Part shown: positions 1-6,331 of the stretch, piece after piece
Layout: every line of letters begins with the position of its first letter
Position numbering within the stretch: the stretch's first letter is position 1
Assembly (NCBI GenBank): GCA_027028805.1
Contig: JALVHX010000217.1
Location: 1 to 8,340 of the forward strand
DNA: 8,340 nt
Origin: Desulfurococcales archaeon
GTDB lineage: Archaea > Thermoproteota > Thermoprotei_A > Sulfolobales > Desulfurococcaceae
Direction: 5' to 3'
Translations under genes and position numbers: made by a program
Notes under the pieces: model-generated
The model's input: only the letters and a program-made list of their open reading frames with translations
Databases searched by the model: none
Told to the model about the DNA's origin: nothing

Positions 1-1510
1 GTATGGCACCGGTATAGGAGAGATGCTCCCCTGCAAGCCTCTCGACAACGCTTCTCACGACGCCGAGACCGGGCTCCTCGGGCAGCTCGGCCTGTATATT
101 CAGGAGAACAGATATATTGGCGAGAACCGCGGCGGCCTCCACGTATCCCTCGACGGGGTTCCCGGCCCCCGCCCTCCTAGCCCTCTCAACGGCCGCGTCA
201 ACCCATCTGAGAGAAACCGGGTAGCCTATGGAGCGCAGATACCGGGCCGTCTCCGAGACAAGGCCCAGTATCTCCTCCGCCGCCAAGCGGAGCCTCTCGG
301 CGGAGATGTTGAGGCCCATCGGGCCCGCCAGGTACACGTGCATCCAGTCGCGCACGGTCGCAAGCCTCGCCAAGGCTACCGCGGCGTTGTCTCCGTAAAC
401 GCTCATGCCGCGGGGCGATGTCGCGTTGGCTAGGACGCGGCGCGCGACGGTGTCGAGGGCGAGGGCCTGGTAGTACCTGTTATACATGTTGGCGGCCGCG
501 TCGAGGCTCCAGGGATCCCGGCGAGCCGCCCCGGATACCCGGCTGAGAACAGACTCGACTATGCTCCTGTTCCCCCTGAACCATTCATCATATATCCCGG
601 TATCCCCCTTCTCTCCCCGGATAGCAAGGTATGCGGCGAGGATATTATAGTAGGCCTGGAACGCTAGGCTAGCCGCCAGGTAGTAGTTGGAAGAATTAGC
701 GGCCTCATCCGCCGCCCTCAGCCGGTTCTCCGCGACACTGATCTGTTTATAGACGTATTCCTCCAGGGGATCACCTGGCCCGGCGAGCCGCCGCGTCTCC
801 TCCACGAGGAGCGAGGCGTTCCGCCTCATCTCGATATACGCCGGCTTGAAGAGGTTGTTGAAGAACCGTATCCGTTGATCCAGCTCCGGCGTCTCCACGG
901 GGAGCAGGCGCTCGCCGGTGAACGCCTCGTATGCGTCATAGATCGTGTATACTGGTATGTATTTATCGTAGCGTTTATCATGGTAGAGCACTGGGTAATA
1001 AGGGGCTATGACGCGGCTGTACCCCGCCGCCACGGCCGCCGAGTACTTGGCCGGCAGCCCCGATATGTTCCCAACTATGCCTGAGGGAGAAAGTATCCCT
1101 GTGGCCGCGGTCTTCTCGAGGAGGAGGTCTCCCCTGAGAAGTATCATGAACCCTATTGTGAAGGGTAGCGTGGCGCTCGCCCCCTCCACGCTCACGTCCC
1201 TGGGGAACCTTACAAGGAAATCATAGTCTGTGAAGCGGAGGCCCAGGTAGAAGCACGCCAGTCTCGCCGCATACCTTATAGACTCCACGGTGTCTTTTCC
1301 CACATAGCTCCCGTTCCTATACACGTTGACGCGGCCGCTCCCAGGTGACACGGAGAGCACAACCGGTATAACGGTTCCTCCCCCGCCCCTGGATACCGCT
1401 AGGAGCCCCAGCCTGAGCGTGGAGGCGTTTACAGGGACAGAGTACGTGGTCGCCGCGTGGAGAAGCGAGATCGCTATGGCAACGGCCACGGCGGCCGACA
1501 ACGTCTTCAC
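1..1510 (-). CDS. Secreted Lon-like Ser-Lys protease without ATPase (5' part; runs off left edge)
   Basis: The reading frame is open from a GTG at 1510 to the window edge, giving 503 residues with no stop; the C-terminus lies outside. Residues 1-20 look like a signal peptide: Lys2, then a hydrophobic stretch ending HAA. Residues about 30-190 resemble the proteolytic domain of Lon (family S16). Ser112 lies in EGASATLP, matching Lon's DGPSAG, and Lys155 in GLPAKYSAA, matching Lon's GLKEKLLAA. The Ser-Lys distance is 43 residues, as in E. coli Lon (679/722). No Walker A motif is present, so it is not an ATP-dependent Lon. Residues about 205-503 are mostly helical and unassigned. Nine N-X-S/T sequons (N28, 66, 148, 231, 272, 314, 362, 401, 465) fit an extracellular, glycosylated protein. 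It resembles the group called archaeal serine protease (COG1750, from memory). A C-terminal membrane anchor is possible but cannot be seen. Substrate unknown. The GTG is chosen because GAGGGGTG lies 7 nt upstream and an in-frame TAG at 1529-1531 closes the frame. Confidence 0.85.
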   Translation of the reverse strand, partial: MKTLSAAVAVAIAISLLHAATTYSVPVNASTLRLGLLAVSRGGGGTVIPVVLSVSPGSGRVNVYRNGSYVGKDTVESIRYAARLACFYLGLRFTDYDFLVRFPRDVSVEGASATLPFTIGFMILLRGDLLLEKTAATGILSPSGIVGNISGLPAKYSAAVAAGYSRVIAPYYPVLYHDKRYDKYIPVYTIYDAYEAFTGERLLPVETPELDQRIRFFNNLFKPAYIEMRRNASLLVEETRRLAGPGDPLEEYVYKQISVAENRLRAADEAANSSNYYLAASLAFQAYYNILAAYLAIRGEKGDTGIYDEWFRGNRSIVESVLSRVSGAARRDPWSLDAAANMYNRYYQALALDTVARRVLANATSPRGMSVYGDNAAVALARLATVRDWMHVYLAGPMGLNISAERLRLAAEEILGLVSETARYLRSIGYPVSLRWVDAAVERARRAGAGNPVEGYVEAAAVLANISVLLNIQAELPEEPGLGVVRSVVERLAGEHLSYTGAI

Positions 1511-1517
1511 AGCCAAA

Positions 1518-1525
1518 CACCCCTC
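1518..1525 (-). promoter_or_regulatory. Ribosome-binding site of the secreted protease
   Basis: GAGGGGTG on the minus strand ends 7 nt before the GTG at 1510. It decides between that GTG and an in-frame TTG at 1516, which would be too close to the site. It also argues against the out-of-frame GTG at 1520. Confidence 0.7.
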
Positions 1526-1551
1526 AACCTATATTCGGTGAACCAGCCGAG

Positions 1552-1562
1552 ATAATAATATA
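1552..1562. promoter_or_regulatory. AT-rich TATA-like element serving divergent genes
   Basis: ATAATAATATA is the only AT-rich block in the 104 bp between the divergent protease (start 1510) and the 119-residue gene (start 1615). An archaeal TATA box about 26 bp from the start of transcription would put the minus-strand start near 1531 and the plus-strand start near 1583. Both leaders would be short and would include the observed ribosome-binding sites. Whether one box or two overlapping boxes serve both directions is inference. Confidence 0.45.
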
Positions 1563-1597
1563 GGTTGCCCGGCGGCGCCCCGGGCACGCGCTGCGGC

Positions 1598-1604
1598 GGG
1601 GGAG
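1598..1604 (+). promoter_or_regulatory. Ribosome-binding site of the 119-residue protein
   Basis: GGGGGAG lies 10 nt before the TTG at 1615. The spacing is slightly long, so the start is supported but not fixed. Confidence 0.4.
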
Positions 1605-1614
1605 TAGACGAGCC

Positions 1615-1974
1615 TTGAGGCGTGGGGAAGCCCTGAGATGGTTGATGGAGAAGCGGGAGCAGCTGGCCAGGGAGCTCGAGGCCATAGACCAGCTGATCCA
1701 GCTGCTCGAGAAATGCGGCGAGAACGGGGGAGGCGGAGACATTGTCGTGGAGGAGAGGAACGGGTATACACGCATAGTGTTCCCACAGCCCCTGGAGCTT
1801 GACGAGATAAAAACCCTCTACATGGAGAAAAGGCTCACAGAGCTCTTCGATAAATCATATGAGCTCATACGCGACAGGAAAGGCAGGGTAAAAGGAGTGA
1901 TCCTGGAGAAGCCTCCTTCAGAGAAAGCGTTGATAGAGCTGAGAAGCATGTACAAGGCGCTTGCATCGCCATAG
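1615..1974 (+). CDS. Hypothetical protein, 119 residues, N-terminal helix/coiled coil
   Basis: I do not recognise this protein. Residues about 1-34 form a charged amphipathic helix with heptad-like leucines (LARELEAIDQLIQLLEK), likely a short coiled coil and so perhaps a dimer. A flexible glycine stretch follows at 37-41. Residues about 42-60 look like two beta strands around NGYTRIVFP. The rest alternates a charged helix, a strand pair around RDRKGRVKGVILEKP, and a C-terminal helix. There is no signal peptide, membrane segment or cysteine pair, so it is probably cytoplasmic. The start is a TTG with GGGGGAG about 10 nt upstream; an ATG at 1645 is the alternative and would lose ten residues. 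Codon use matches the neighbours, which supports a real gene. It is divergent from the secreted protease and followed by 265 bp before the ligase, so it is probably transcribed alone. Confidence 0.7.
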   Translation: MRRGEALRWLMEKREQLARELEAIDQLIQLLEKCGENGGGGDIVVEERNGYTRIVFPQPLELDEIKTLYMEKRLTELFDKSYELIRDRKGRVKGVILEKPPSEKALIELRSMYKALASP

Positions 1975-1984
1975 GATAAGGGAT

Positions 1985-2099
1985 ACATGGGGAGACACGG
2001 GGCCCGCGCCTCCATGTAACACTGATAAATCATCGCGGCCCTACACGCGTACTCATCCTTGCCAGGTGTCTTCACCGACGCGGGCCCCTGTTTACCTGG
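1985..2099. repeat. Cluster of nested inverted repeats in a non-coding stretch
   Basis: Three arm pairs lie between the 119-residue gene and the ligase promoter. GGGGCCCGCG at 1999-2008 pairs with CGCGGGCCCC at 2079-2088 (10 bp, 70 nt apart). ACATGG at 1985-1990 pairs with CCATGT at 2012-2017. CCAGGT at 2062-2067 pairs with ACCTGG at 2094-2099. The pairs interlock, so they cannot all form as a simple nested hairpin. The stretch shows no convincing open frame on the plus strand. It may be the 3' end of the upstream transcript, a structured RNA, or chance in GC-rich DNA. Confidence 0.4.
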
Positions 2100-2157
2100 T
2101 AATGCCGTGAACGGGTCTTTACTGTTTCCACACAAGCTTATCCGCTGCTATAGCTCC

Positions 2158-2200
2158 CTATTTATAGCGGCGCCGCAACGATATAATATTGTGCGGCCGC
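2158..2200 (+). promoter_or_regulatory. Candidate ligase promoter with two TATA-like boxes
   Basis: Two AT-rich elements lie before the ligase: TATTTATA near 2159-2166 and ATATAATATT at 2181-2190. The second fits best: a start of transcription about 26 bp on, near 2212, leaves a leader of about 28 nt holding the ribosome-binding site. The two boxes alternate with palindromes, GCGGCGCCGC (2167-2176) and GCGGCCGC (2193-2200). The second box is also bracketed by the inverted pair GCCGCA (2172-2177) and TGCGGC (2192-2197). Confidence 0.5.
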
Positions 2201-2227
2201 GGCCCCCGCGCCACAGGCCGCTCGGCT

Positions 2228-2233
2228 GGTGAG
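2228..2233 (+). promoter_or_regulatory. Ribosome-binding site that fixes the ligase start
   Basis: GGTGAG lies 6 nt before the TTG at 2240. The longer frame from a TTG at 2189 would start inside the TATA-like box and add 17 residues without family resemblance, so the downstream TTG is preferred. Confidence 0.7.
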
Positions 2234-2239
2234 CAGGCC

Positions 2240-4045
2240 TTGACGGAGAACGACCTAGACTTCATAGTCCTAACCGAGACAGTTGACAAGATCGAGTCCG
2301 TATCCGCTAGAACACAGATGACAGTATACCTGGTCAACCTGTTCAAGCAGACGCCGCCCGCGATAATAGATAAGGTCGTGTATCTCCTCCAGGGCCGTCT
2401 CTGGCCGGACTGGAAGGGGCTCCCCGAGCTAGGCGTGGGGGAGAAGATGCTTGTCAAGGCTATCGCTATAGCCATGCATGCCCGCGAGAGCGAGGTCGAG
2501 GAGCTTCTCAAGAAATACGGGGATCTCGGCAGGGTCGCGGAGGTGCTGAAGCAGAGGCTGAGCCGGGCCGGCGGCATAGGCCTCCTCGCCTATATGCCGC
2601 AGGCCCGGAGGGAGAGGCTGACTGTATCAAAGGTGTATGATACGTTGGCCAGGATAGCGATGGTGCAGGGCGAGGGCAGCAAGGATATCAAGATCAAGCT
2701 CTTGGCGGGCCTCTTAACCGAGGCCGAGCCCAAGGAGGCGAAGTTTATTGTAAGGTTCGTTGAGGGGAGGCTACGAGTGGGTGTGGGAGACGCCACCCTG
2801 ATGGACGCGCTCGCCATAGTCTATGGGAAAGGAGCCCACGCCCGCCCAGTGATAGAGAGAGCCTACAACCTCCGCCCCGACCTAGGCTACGTCGCGAAGC
2901 TATTGGCCACTCAGGGGCTGGAGGCGCTGAAAAAGCTCAAGCCCCAGCCTGGCGTGCCGATAAGGCCTATGCTGGCTGAGCGCGAAAGGGATCCCGCGGA
3001 GATACTGAGAAAGGCCGGCGGCCGCGCCGTCGTCGAGTACAAGTATGACGGCGAGCGCGCCCAGATCCACCGGAGCGGCGACAAGATATGGATCTTCTCG
3101 CGCCGCCTAGAGAACATAACCCATATGTACCCCGACGTCGTCGAGTACGCGCTCAAACATCTCCGAAGCAACGAGGCGATCGTGGAGGGCGAGATAGTCG
3201 CCTACGACCCCGAGACCGGGGCGCTCAGGCCCTTCCAGGAGCTGATGCATAGGAGGCGGAAACACAACGTGCATGTAGCCATGAAGGAGATACCCGTCAG
3301 GGTGTATCTCTTCGACCTACTATATGCTGATGGAGAAGACTACACCGACAAGCCCTTCCTCGAGAGGAGGAGGAAGCTGGAAGAAGTCGTAGAGGAGAGC
3401 GACGTGTTCAGGATAGCCGAGTACATTGTAACGGACAGCCCCGAGGAGCTGGAGAGGTTCTTCCTAAAGGCAATAGAGGACGGCGCGGAGGGGGTTATGG
3501 TCAAGGCTATACACGACAAGGCCATATACCAGGCCGGGGCCCGTGGATGGCTCTGGATCAAGTATAAGCGCGACTACAAGAGCGAGATGACGGACACAGT
3601 GGATCTTGTGGTGGTGGGCGCGTTCTACGGCAGAGGCCGCCGCGCAGGCACCTACGGCGCCCTCCTAATGGCCGCCTATAACCCCGACAACAACACCTTC
3701 GAGACAGTCTGCAAGGTGGGCAGCGGCTTCACAGACGACGATCTGGCGAAGCTCCCCGAGCTGCTCAAACCATATATAATACCCAATAAACACCCACGCG
3801 TGGTAGCGGAGATGAAGCCGGATGTATGGGTGGAGCCCGCCCTCGTCGCGGAGATAATAGGCGCGGAGCTGACCCTGTCACCGATCCATACTTGTTGCCG
3901 GGGACAAGTGAAGCCGGGAACAGGTATCTCGATACGCTTCCCAAGGTTCATAAGGTGGAGAACAGACAAGGGCCCCGAGGACGCTACGACGACGCAGGAG
4001 CTATTGGAGATGTATAAGAGACAGTTGAGGAAAATAGAGGCCTAG
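2240..4045 (+). CDS. lig: ATP-dependent DNA ligase
   Basis: This enzyme seals nicks in double-stranded DNA during Okazaki-fragment joining and repair, through a ligase-AMP intermediate. From the TTG at 2240 it has 601 residues, the usual length for crenarchaeal family members. Residues about 1-230 are the alpha-helical DNA-binding domain. The nucleotidyltransferase core follows. Motif I is EYKYDGER with the adenylated Lys268. Later motifs are the VYLFDLLYADG segment (about 355-365), EGVMVKA (417-423), and motif V WIKYKRDY with Lys441 and Lys443. The C-terminal OB-fold domain ends in the family's FPRFIRWR...GPEDATT signature. All key residues are present, so it should be active. The sequence does not show whether it is strictly ATP-specific; some archaeal relatives also accept ADP or GTP. 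No clear PCNA-binding peptide was seen. It has its own promoter and probably forms a single-gene transcript; the next gene starts 178 bp on. Confidence 0.97.
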   Translation: MTENDLDFIVLTETVDKIESVSARTQMTVYLVNLFKQTPPAIIDKVVYLLQGRLWPDWKGLPELGVGEKMLVKAIAIAMHARESEVEELLKKYGDLGRVAEVLKQRLSRAGGIGLLAYMPQARRERLTVSKVYDTLARIAMVQGEGSKDIKIKLLAGLLTEAEPKEAKFIVRFVEGRLRVGVGDATLMDALAIVYGKGAHARPVIERAYNLRPDLGYVAKLLATQGLEALKKLKPQPGVPIRPMLAERERDPAEILRKAGGRAVVEYKYDGERAQIHRSGDKIWIFSRRLENITHMYPDVVEYALKHLRSNEAIVEGEIVAYDPETGALRPFQELMHRRRKHNVHVAMKEIPVRVYLFDLLYADGEDYTDKPFLERRRKLEEVVEESDVFRIAEYIVTDSPEELERFFLKAIEDGAEGVMVKAIHDKAIYQAGARGWLWIKYKRDYKSEMTDTVDLVVVGAFYGRGRRAGTYGALLMAAYNPDNNTFETVCKVGSGFTDDDLAKLPELLKPYIIPNKHPRVVAEMKPDVWVEPALVAEIIGAELTLSPIHTCCRGQVKPGTGISIRFPRFIRWRTDKGPEDATTTQELLEMYKRQLRKIEA

Positions 4046-4070
4046 CGGATAAAACAAGACATTATTCCTC

Positions 4071-4082
4071 CAAGAGCTCTTG
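4071..4082. repeat. Perfect 12-bp palindrome after the ligase gene
   Basis: CAAGAGCTCTTG is self-complementary without a spacer and begins 26 bp after the ligase stop. There is no T-tract behind it, so it is a poor terminator. It could bind a dimeric protein or be chance. Confidence 0.35.
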
Positions 4083-4146
4083 AGACACCGGCTTCCGGAG
4101 AAAAACGCTCCATATACGATAGCCTCTATATCCCGTATCCCATAAA

Positions 4147-4173
4147 CCATATACCTGGTTAGGGTTCCCTAAC
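4147..4173 (+). promoter_or_regulatory. Candidate GTPase promoter with operator-like dyad
   Basis: A TATA-like CATATA at 4148-4153 is followed by the dyad GTTAGGG-TT-CCCTAAC at 4158-4173. With the usual spacing, transcription would start near 4177, placing the dyad between the box and the start, a position used by archaeal repressors. The leader to the GTG at 4224 would be about 47 nt. Another TATA-like run, TCTATATC near 4129-4136, is an alternative box. The dyad is directly visible; the promoter role is inferred. Confidence 0.4.
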
Positions 4174-4223
4174 AGGAAAACCGGGCGTGTAGGGGCGTCT
4201 ATGGAGACGAGGGGTGGTGCGCG

Positions 4224-4997
4224 GTGCCCGTCATGGTCGTGTTTATAGGGGCGGCGGGAAGCGGTAAGACGAGCCTTGTCAAGGCTTATGGTGACTGGCT
4301 TGTAAAGGTTAATTTCCAGAGGGTTGCACGCGTCAACCTTGATCCAGGGGCCGAGCGTGTCCCCTACCGCGCTGTCTTCGATATACGCCGCTACTTCACT
4401 GTACGCGATATCATGGCTAAGTACGGGCTGGGCCCCAACGGTGCTTTCATAAAGGCCGGGGAGCTTATAGCTAGTATGGCCGACGAGATACTGATGGAGG
4501 ATCCTTTCCGCGACCCGACCCGCTACGACTACGTGTTGATCGATACGCCGGGCCAGATGGAGGCGTTTATATTCAGGCCCGCCTCTTCGGCTTTCTTCGA
4601 GAAGCTCCTCGACCTCGCCAGCCTCGTGGGAATATACGTGATAGATGCCTCCGCGATAGAGGGGTTCGCGGACGCCGTCACGCTATGGTTCCTCGGCATA
4701 CTGACGCAGATAAAGCTCGGGTTCACCATAATACCTATAATCAACAAGATAGATGCGGCGGGAGACATAGAGACTGTGAGGCTACTGATAGAGGAGCCGG
4801 AGAAGCTGCTGGAGAGGGCTGAGGAGGAGGCCGAGATAGGGCTCCTCTCGGACATCGCGCCCGAGCTCGTGAGGCTGGCGCTTAAGACCAAGCAGGCTCT
4901 GCGCCCAGTAGAGGTGTCGGCGGCCACGGGGAAGGGGCTGGAGGAGCTACACTTCCTGGTACACGAGGCCTTCTGCAACTGCGGCGACCTAACCTAG
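4224..4997 (+). CDS. GPN-loop GTPase (archaeal ATP/GTP-binding protein)
   Basis: A 257-residue member of the GPN-loop GTPases, homodimeric enzymes that bind and hydrolyse GTP in the cytoplasm. Eukaryotic relatives help assemble and import RNA polymerase II; the archaeal role is not well established. The G1 Walker A motif is GAAGSGKTS (9-17) with Lys15. The defining Gly-Pro-Asn is at 70-72 in GLGPNGAF. G3 is DTPGQ (107-111), G4 is NKID (174-177), and G5 is SAATGKG (232-238). A charged helical insert lies around 185-210. Length is normal for the family. The GTG at 4224 has GGGGTGG (4211-4217) 6 nt upstream; an ATG at 4233 would start nearer the usual family N-terminus and also has GGTG 6 nt before it, so the start is uncertain by three residues. 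Its stop TAG shares CTAG with the stop of the convergent AMMECR1 gene. Confidence 0.95.
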   Translation: MPVMVVFIGAAGSGKTSLVKAYGDWLVKVNFQRVARVNLDPGAERVPYRAVFDIRRYFTVRDIMAKYGLGPNGAFIKAGELIASMADEILMEDPFRDPTRYDYVLIDTPGQMEAFIFRPASSAFFEKLLDLASLVGIYVIDASAIEGFADAVTLWFLGILTQIKLGFTIIPIINKIDAAGDIETVRLLIEEPEKLLERAEEEAEIGLLSDIAPELVRLALKTKQALRPVEVSAATGKGLEELHFLVHEAFCNCGDLT

Positions 4998-5662
4998 CGG
5001 CCTCCGAGACACTTTTCCCTATACTCCCTGTGCAGATCACGCTCCACAACTGGGCCGCGGGGCTCCTTCTCGGCGAAAACCCTGCCGTCGTAGAGCTTTA
5101 TGGATACATCGGGGCTCAGCCAGCACTCCGGCGGCAGCCCCGCCTTTAGACATGTCTCGGCGAGAAAAGTCTCCGGGTCCCAGCAGTACTCCACGGGCAC
5201 GCTGGGGAGCAGTGTCCCGGTGAACCATCCCCTGGAGGCGACGAGGCCGTGTCGTCCTATTATTATTTTCCCGGGGAGCTCCCTCCTATCACTGATATCA
5301 GGCTCATAGGGCTCCGAGAGAACAGAGACCTCGTAGACAAGGCTTTGCAGCTCCTCGGGGGATACCGGGGGGAAGCGGGGGTCGTTGAGCGCGGCCTCGA
5401 GCGCCGCCTTTATGGTTGCCTTCACCAGGCTATAGACCGGGGCCAGGAAGCCTATGCATCCGCGGAGCTCCCTCCTATCCCCCAAGGCCTTCTCTATTGT
5501 GACGAAGACCATTCCAGGCCTCCGCATTATCTCGGGCGTATCCTCCGGGGGCTCTATTATCCTCCCATGCGCGATCCTTTCCTCGACAGCCCTCCTAGCT
5601 AGCTTGACGAGGAAGACGCCGTGCTCCACCGTGAGCTCGTAGGGGTTGACGGGGGCCGCCAC
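4994..5662 (-). CDS. AMMECR1 domain protein
   Basis: The 222 residues match the AMMECR1 family along their length. Visible signatures are LRGCIGF (66-72), [12 protein letters not shown] (94-105), and the C-terminal stretch with [20 protein letters not shown] and KAGLPPECW (151-181). The first of these is the family's most conserved motif. The family is found in archaea, bacteria and eukaryotes. Its biochemical activity is not settled; many prokaryotic copies are annotated as protein A of the AmmeMemoRadiSam group, with a MEMO protein and a radical SAM protein, neither of which is in this window. No signal peptide or membrane segment is seen, so it is cytoplasmic. It starts with GTG, whose first G is the last base of the upstream gene's TAG, with GGTGAGG 4 nt before. 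Translation is therefore probably coupled to the Mut7-C gene. Its 3' end overlaps the convergent GTPase gene by four bases. Confidence 0.95.
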   Translation of the reverse strand: MAAPVNPYELTVEHGVFLVKLARRAVEERIAHGRIIEPPEDTPEIMRRPGMVFVTIEKALGDRRELRGCIGFLAPVYSLVKATIKAALEAALNDPRFPPVSPEELQSLVYEVSVLSEPYEPDISDRRELPGKIIIGRHGLVASRGWFTGTLLPSVPVEYCWDPETFLAETCLKAGLPPECWLSPDVSIKLYDGRVFAEKEPRGPVVERDLHREYREKCLGGR

Positions 5663-6213
5663 TAGTCCTCACCCCTCATCTCCTCATATATCTTCCTGGC
5701 TAATCTAAGGGTTTCCTCTATGCCCTCCCAGTGGCTCCCCATCCAGTATACTTTGCCGCACCGGGTGCAGAGCCAGAACCCGGTGTATCTCTCATACACC
5801 CTGCGGGGAACCTTGCCGCGGACAGCCTCCCTGGAGACCCTGACGAGCTCCCCGTTGCAGACAGGGCACCTGCTCCTGTCAAGGTCTATGTAGAGCCTTA
5901 TACCGGTTAGGAGAGCTATGTAGGCGAGCCTCTCAGCCATATCATCCTGCTCCAACAATATGCTTCTAAGACCCTTTCTCCGGGCCCTGTTATGCAGCCC
6001 CCGATCCCTTGTCACAATTATCCTCCCATCCCTCTCAGCGATCCTCAGGATCCTCCAGTCCTCGATCCTCCTATAATACAGGGTGTCGTAGCCCAGCATC
6101 CTCAGCCACCGGGCAACGTTGCCCAGCATCGTATCCACTATGAACGCCGGCTCATCGCCCAAGCCCGTATCCCCGCCCCGCACAGTATTGATGATCCACA
6201 GGATCCATTTCAC
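5662..6213 (-). CDS. Mut7-C PIN-like RNase domain protein with zinc ribbon
   Basis: The protein matches the Mut7-C family (PF01927 / COG1656), predicted RNases named after the C-terminal domain of worm Mut-7. The core [21 protein letters not shown] begins at residue 24; Asp27 and Asp70 (in IIVTRDRGL) are likely metal-binding acids of the PIN-like fold. A C-terminal zinc ribbon follows, with Cys116/Cys119 in CPVC and Cys149/Cys152 in CTRC, then the family's KVYWMGSHW. RNase activity is predicted for the family, not proven here. Starting at GTG 6213 gives 183 residues. Homologues usually begin a few residues before FIVD, so the TTG at 6162 (166 residues, GGGGAT 7 nt upstream) may be the true start. 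A TATA-like box at 6248-6255 suggests its own promoter. The gene overlaps the downstream AMMECR1 gene by one base. Confidence 0.92.
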   Translation of the reverse strand: MKWILWIINTVRGGDTGLGDEPAFIVDTMLGNVARWLRMLGYDTLYYRRIEDWRILRIAERDGRIIVTRDRGLHNRARRKGLRSILLEQDDMAERLAYIALLTGIRLYIDLDRSRCPVCNGELVRVSREAVRGKVPRRVYERYTGFWLCTRCGKVYWMGSHWEGIEETLRLARKIYEEMRGED

Positions 6214-6247
6214 CCTAGCCTAGATAGGGTTTGTAGCCATACCCCCT

Positions 6248-6255
6248 CTTATATC
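6248..6255 (-). promoter_or_regulatory. TATA-like box of the Mut7-C/AMMECR1 pair
   Basis: GATATAAG on the minus strand lies about 38 bp before the GTG at 6213. Transcription would start near 6226, giving a 13-nt leader to that GTG or about 64 nt to the TTG at 6162. Confidence 0.5.
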
Positions 6256-6297
6256 GGTTGGAGGCGAAGACGGGTTAGAATAGATCACTGTTGCGTT

Positions 6298-6317
6298 AAA
6301 ACACTGGCTGATGTGTT
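6298..6317 (-). terminator. Hairpin with T-tract after the second CBS gene
   Basis: On the minus strand AACAC and GTGTT (complements of 6313-6317 and 6300-6304) form a 5-bp stem with an 8-nt loop, running into TTTT (6301-6298). It lies about 15 bp after the stop at 6332. The stem is short, but archaeal termination depends mainly on the T-tract, so a modest terminator is plausible. Confidence 0.4.
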
Positions 6318-6331
6318 GGGCGGCGCCTCCT

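Noticed and set aside
23..433. Plus-strand frame of 136 codons
   Set aside because: It lies antisense to the continuous protease frame, which has a signal peptide and Lon-like catalytic motifs; the plus frame shows low-complexity Arg/Pro-rich composition typical of shadows.
1317..1520. Minus-strand frame starting at GTG 1520
   Set aside because: It is out of frame with the protease and contains none of its motifs; the ribosome-binding site fits the GTG at 1510 instead.
1818..2135. Minus-strand frame of 105 codons across the 119-residue gene and the spacer
   Set aside because: Half of it is antisense to a better-supported gene, and it has no good ribosome-binding site or family signature.
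1975..2188. C/D-box small RNA in the spacer
   Set aside because: Fragments such as CTGATA and GATGA occur, but no ordered C, D', C', D box set with proper spacing could be found on either strand.
2189..2239. Seventeen-codon N-terminal extension of the ligase from TTG 2189
   Set aside because: The start would lie in the TATA-like box, the added residues are Arg/Gly-rich without family likeness, and GGTGAG fits the TTG at 2240.
4158..4173. Telomere-like TTAGGG
   Set aside because: A single occurrence inside a dyad in a circular archaeal chromosome context has no telomere meaning.
4529..4978. Minus-strand Ser-rich frame of 149 codons
   Set aside because: It is antisense to the GTPase, whose G1, GPN, G3, G4 and G5 motifs are all present; Ser-rich composition is typical of shadows in this DNA.
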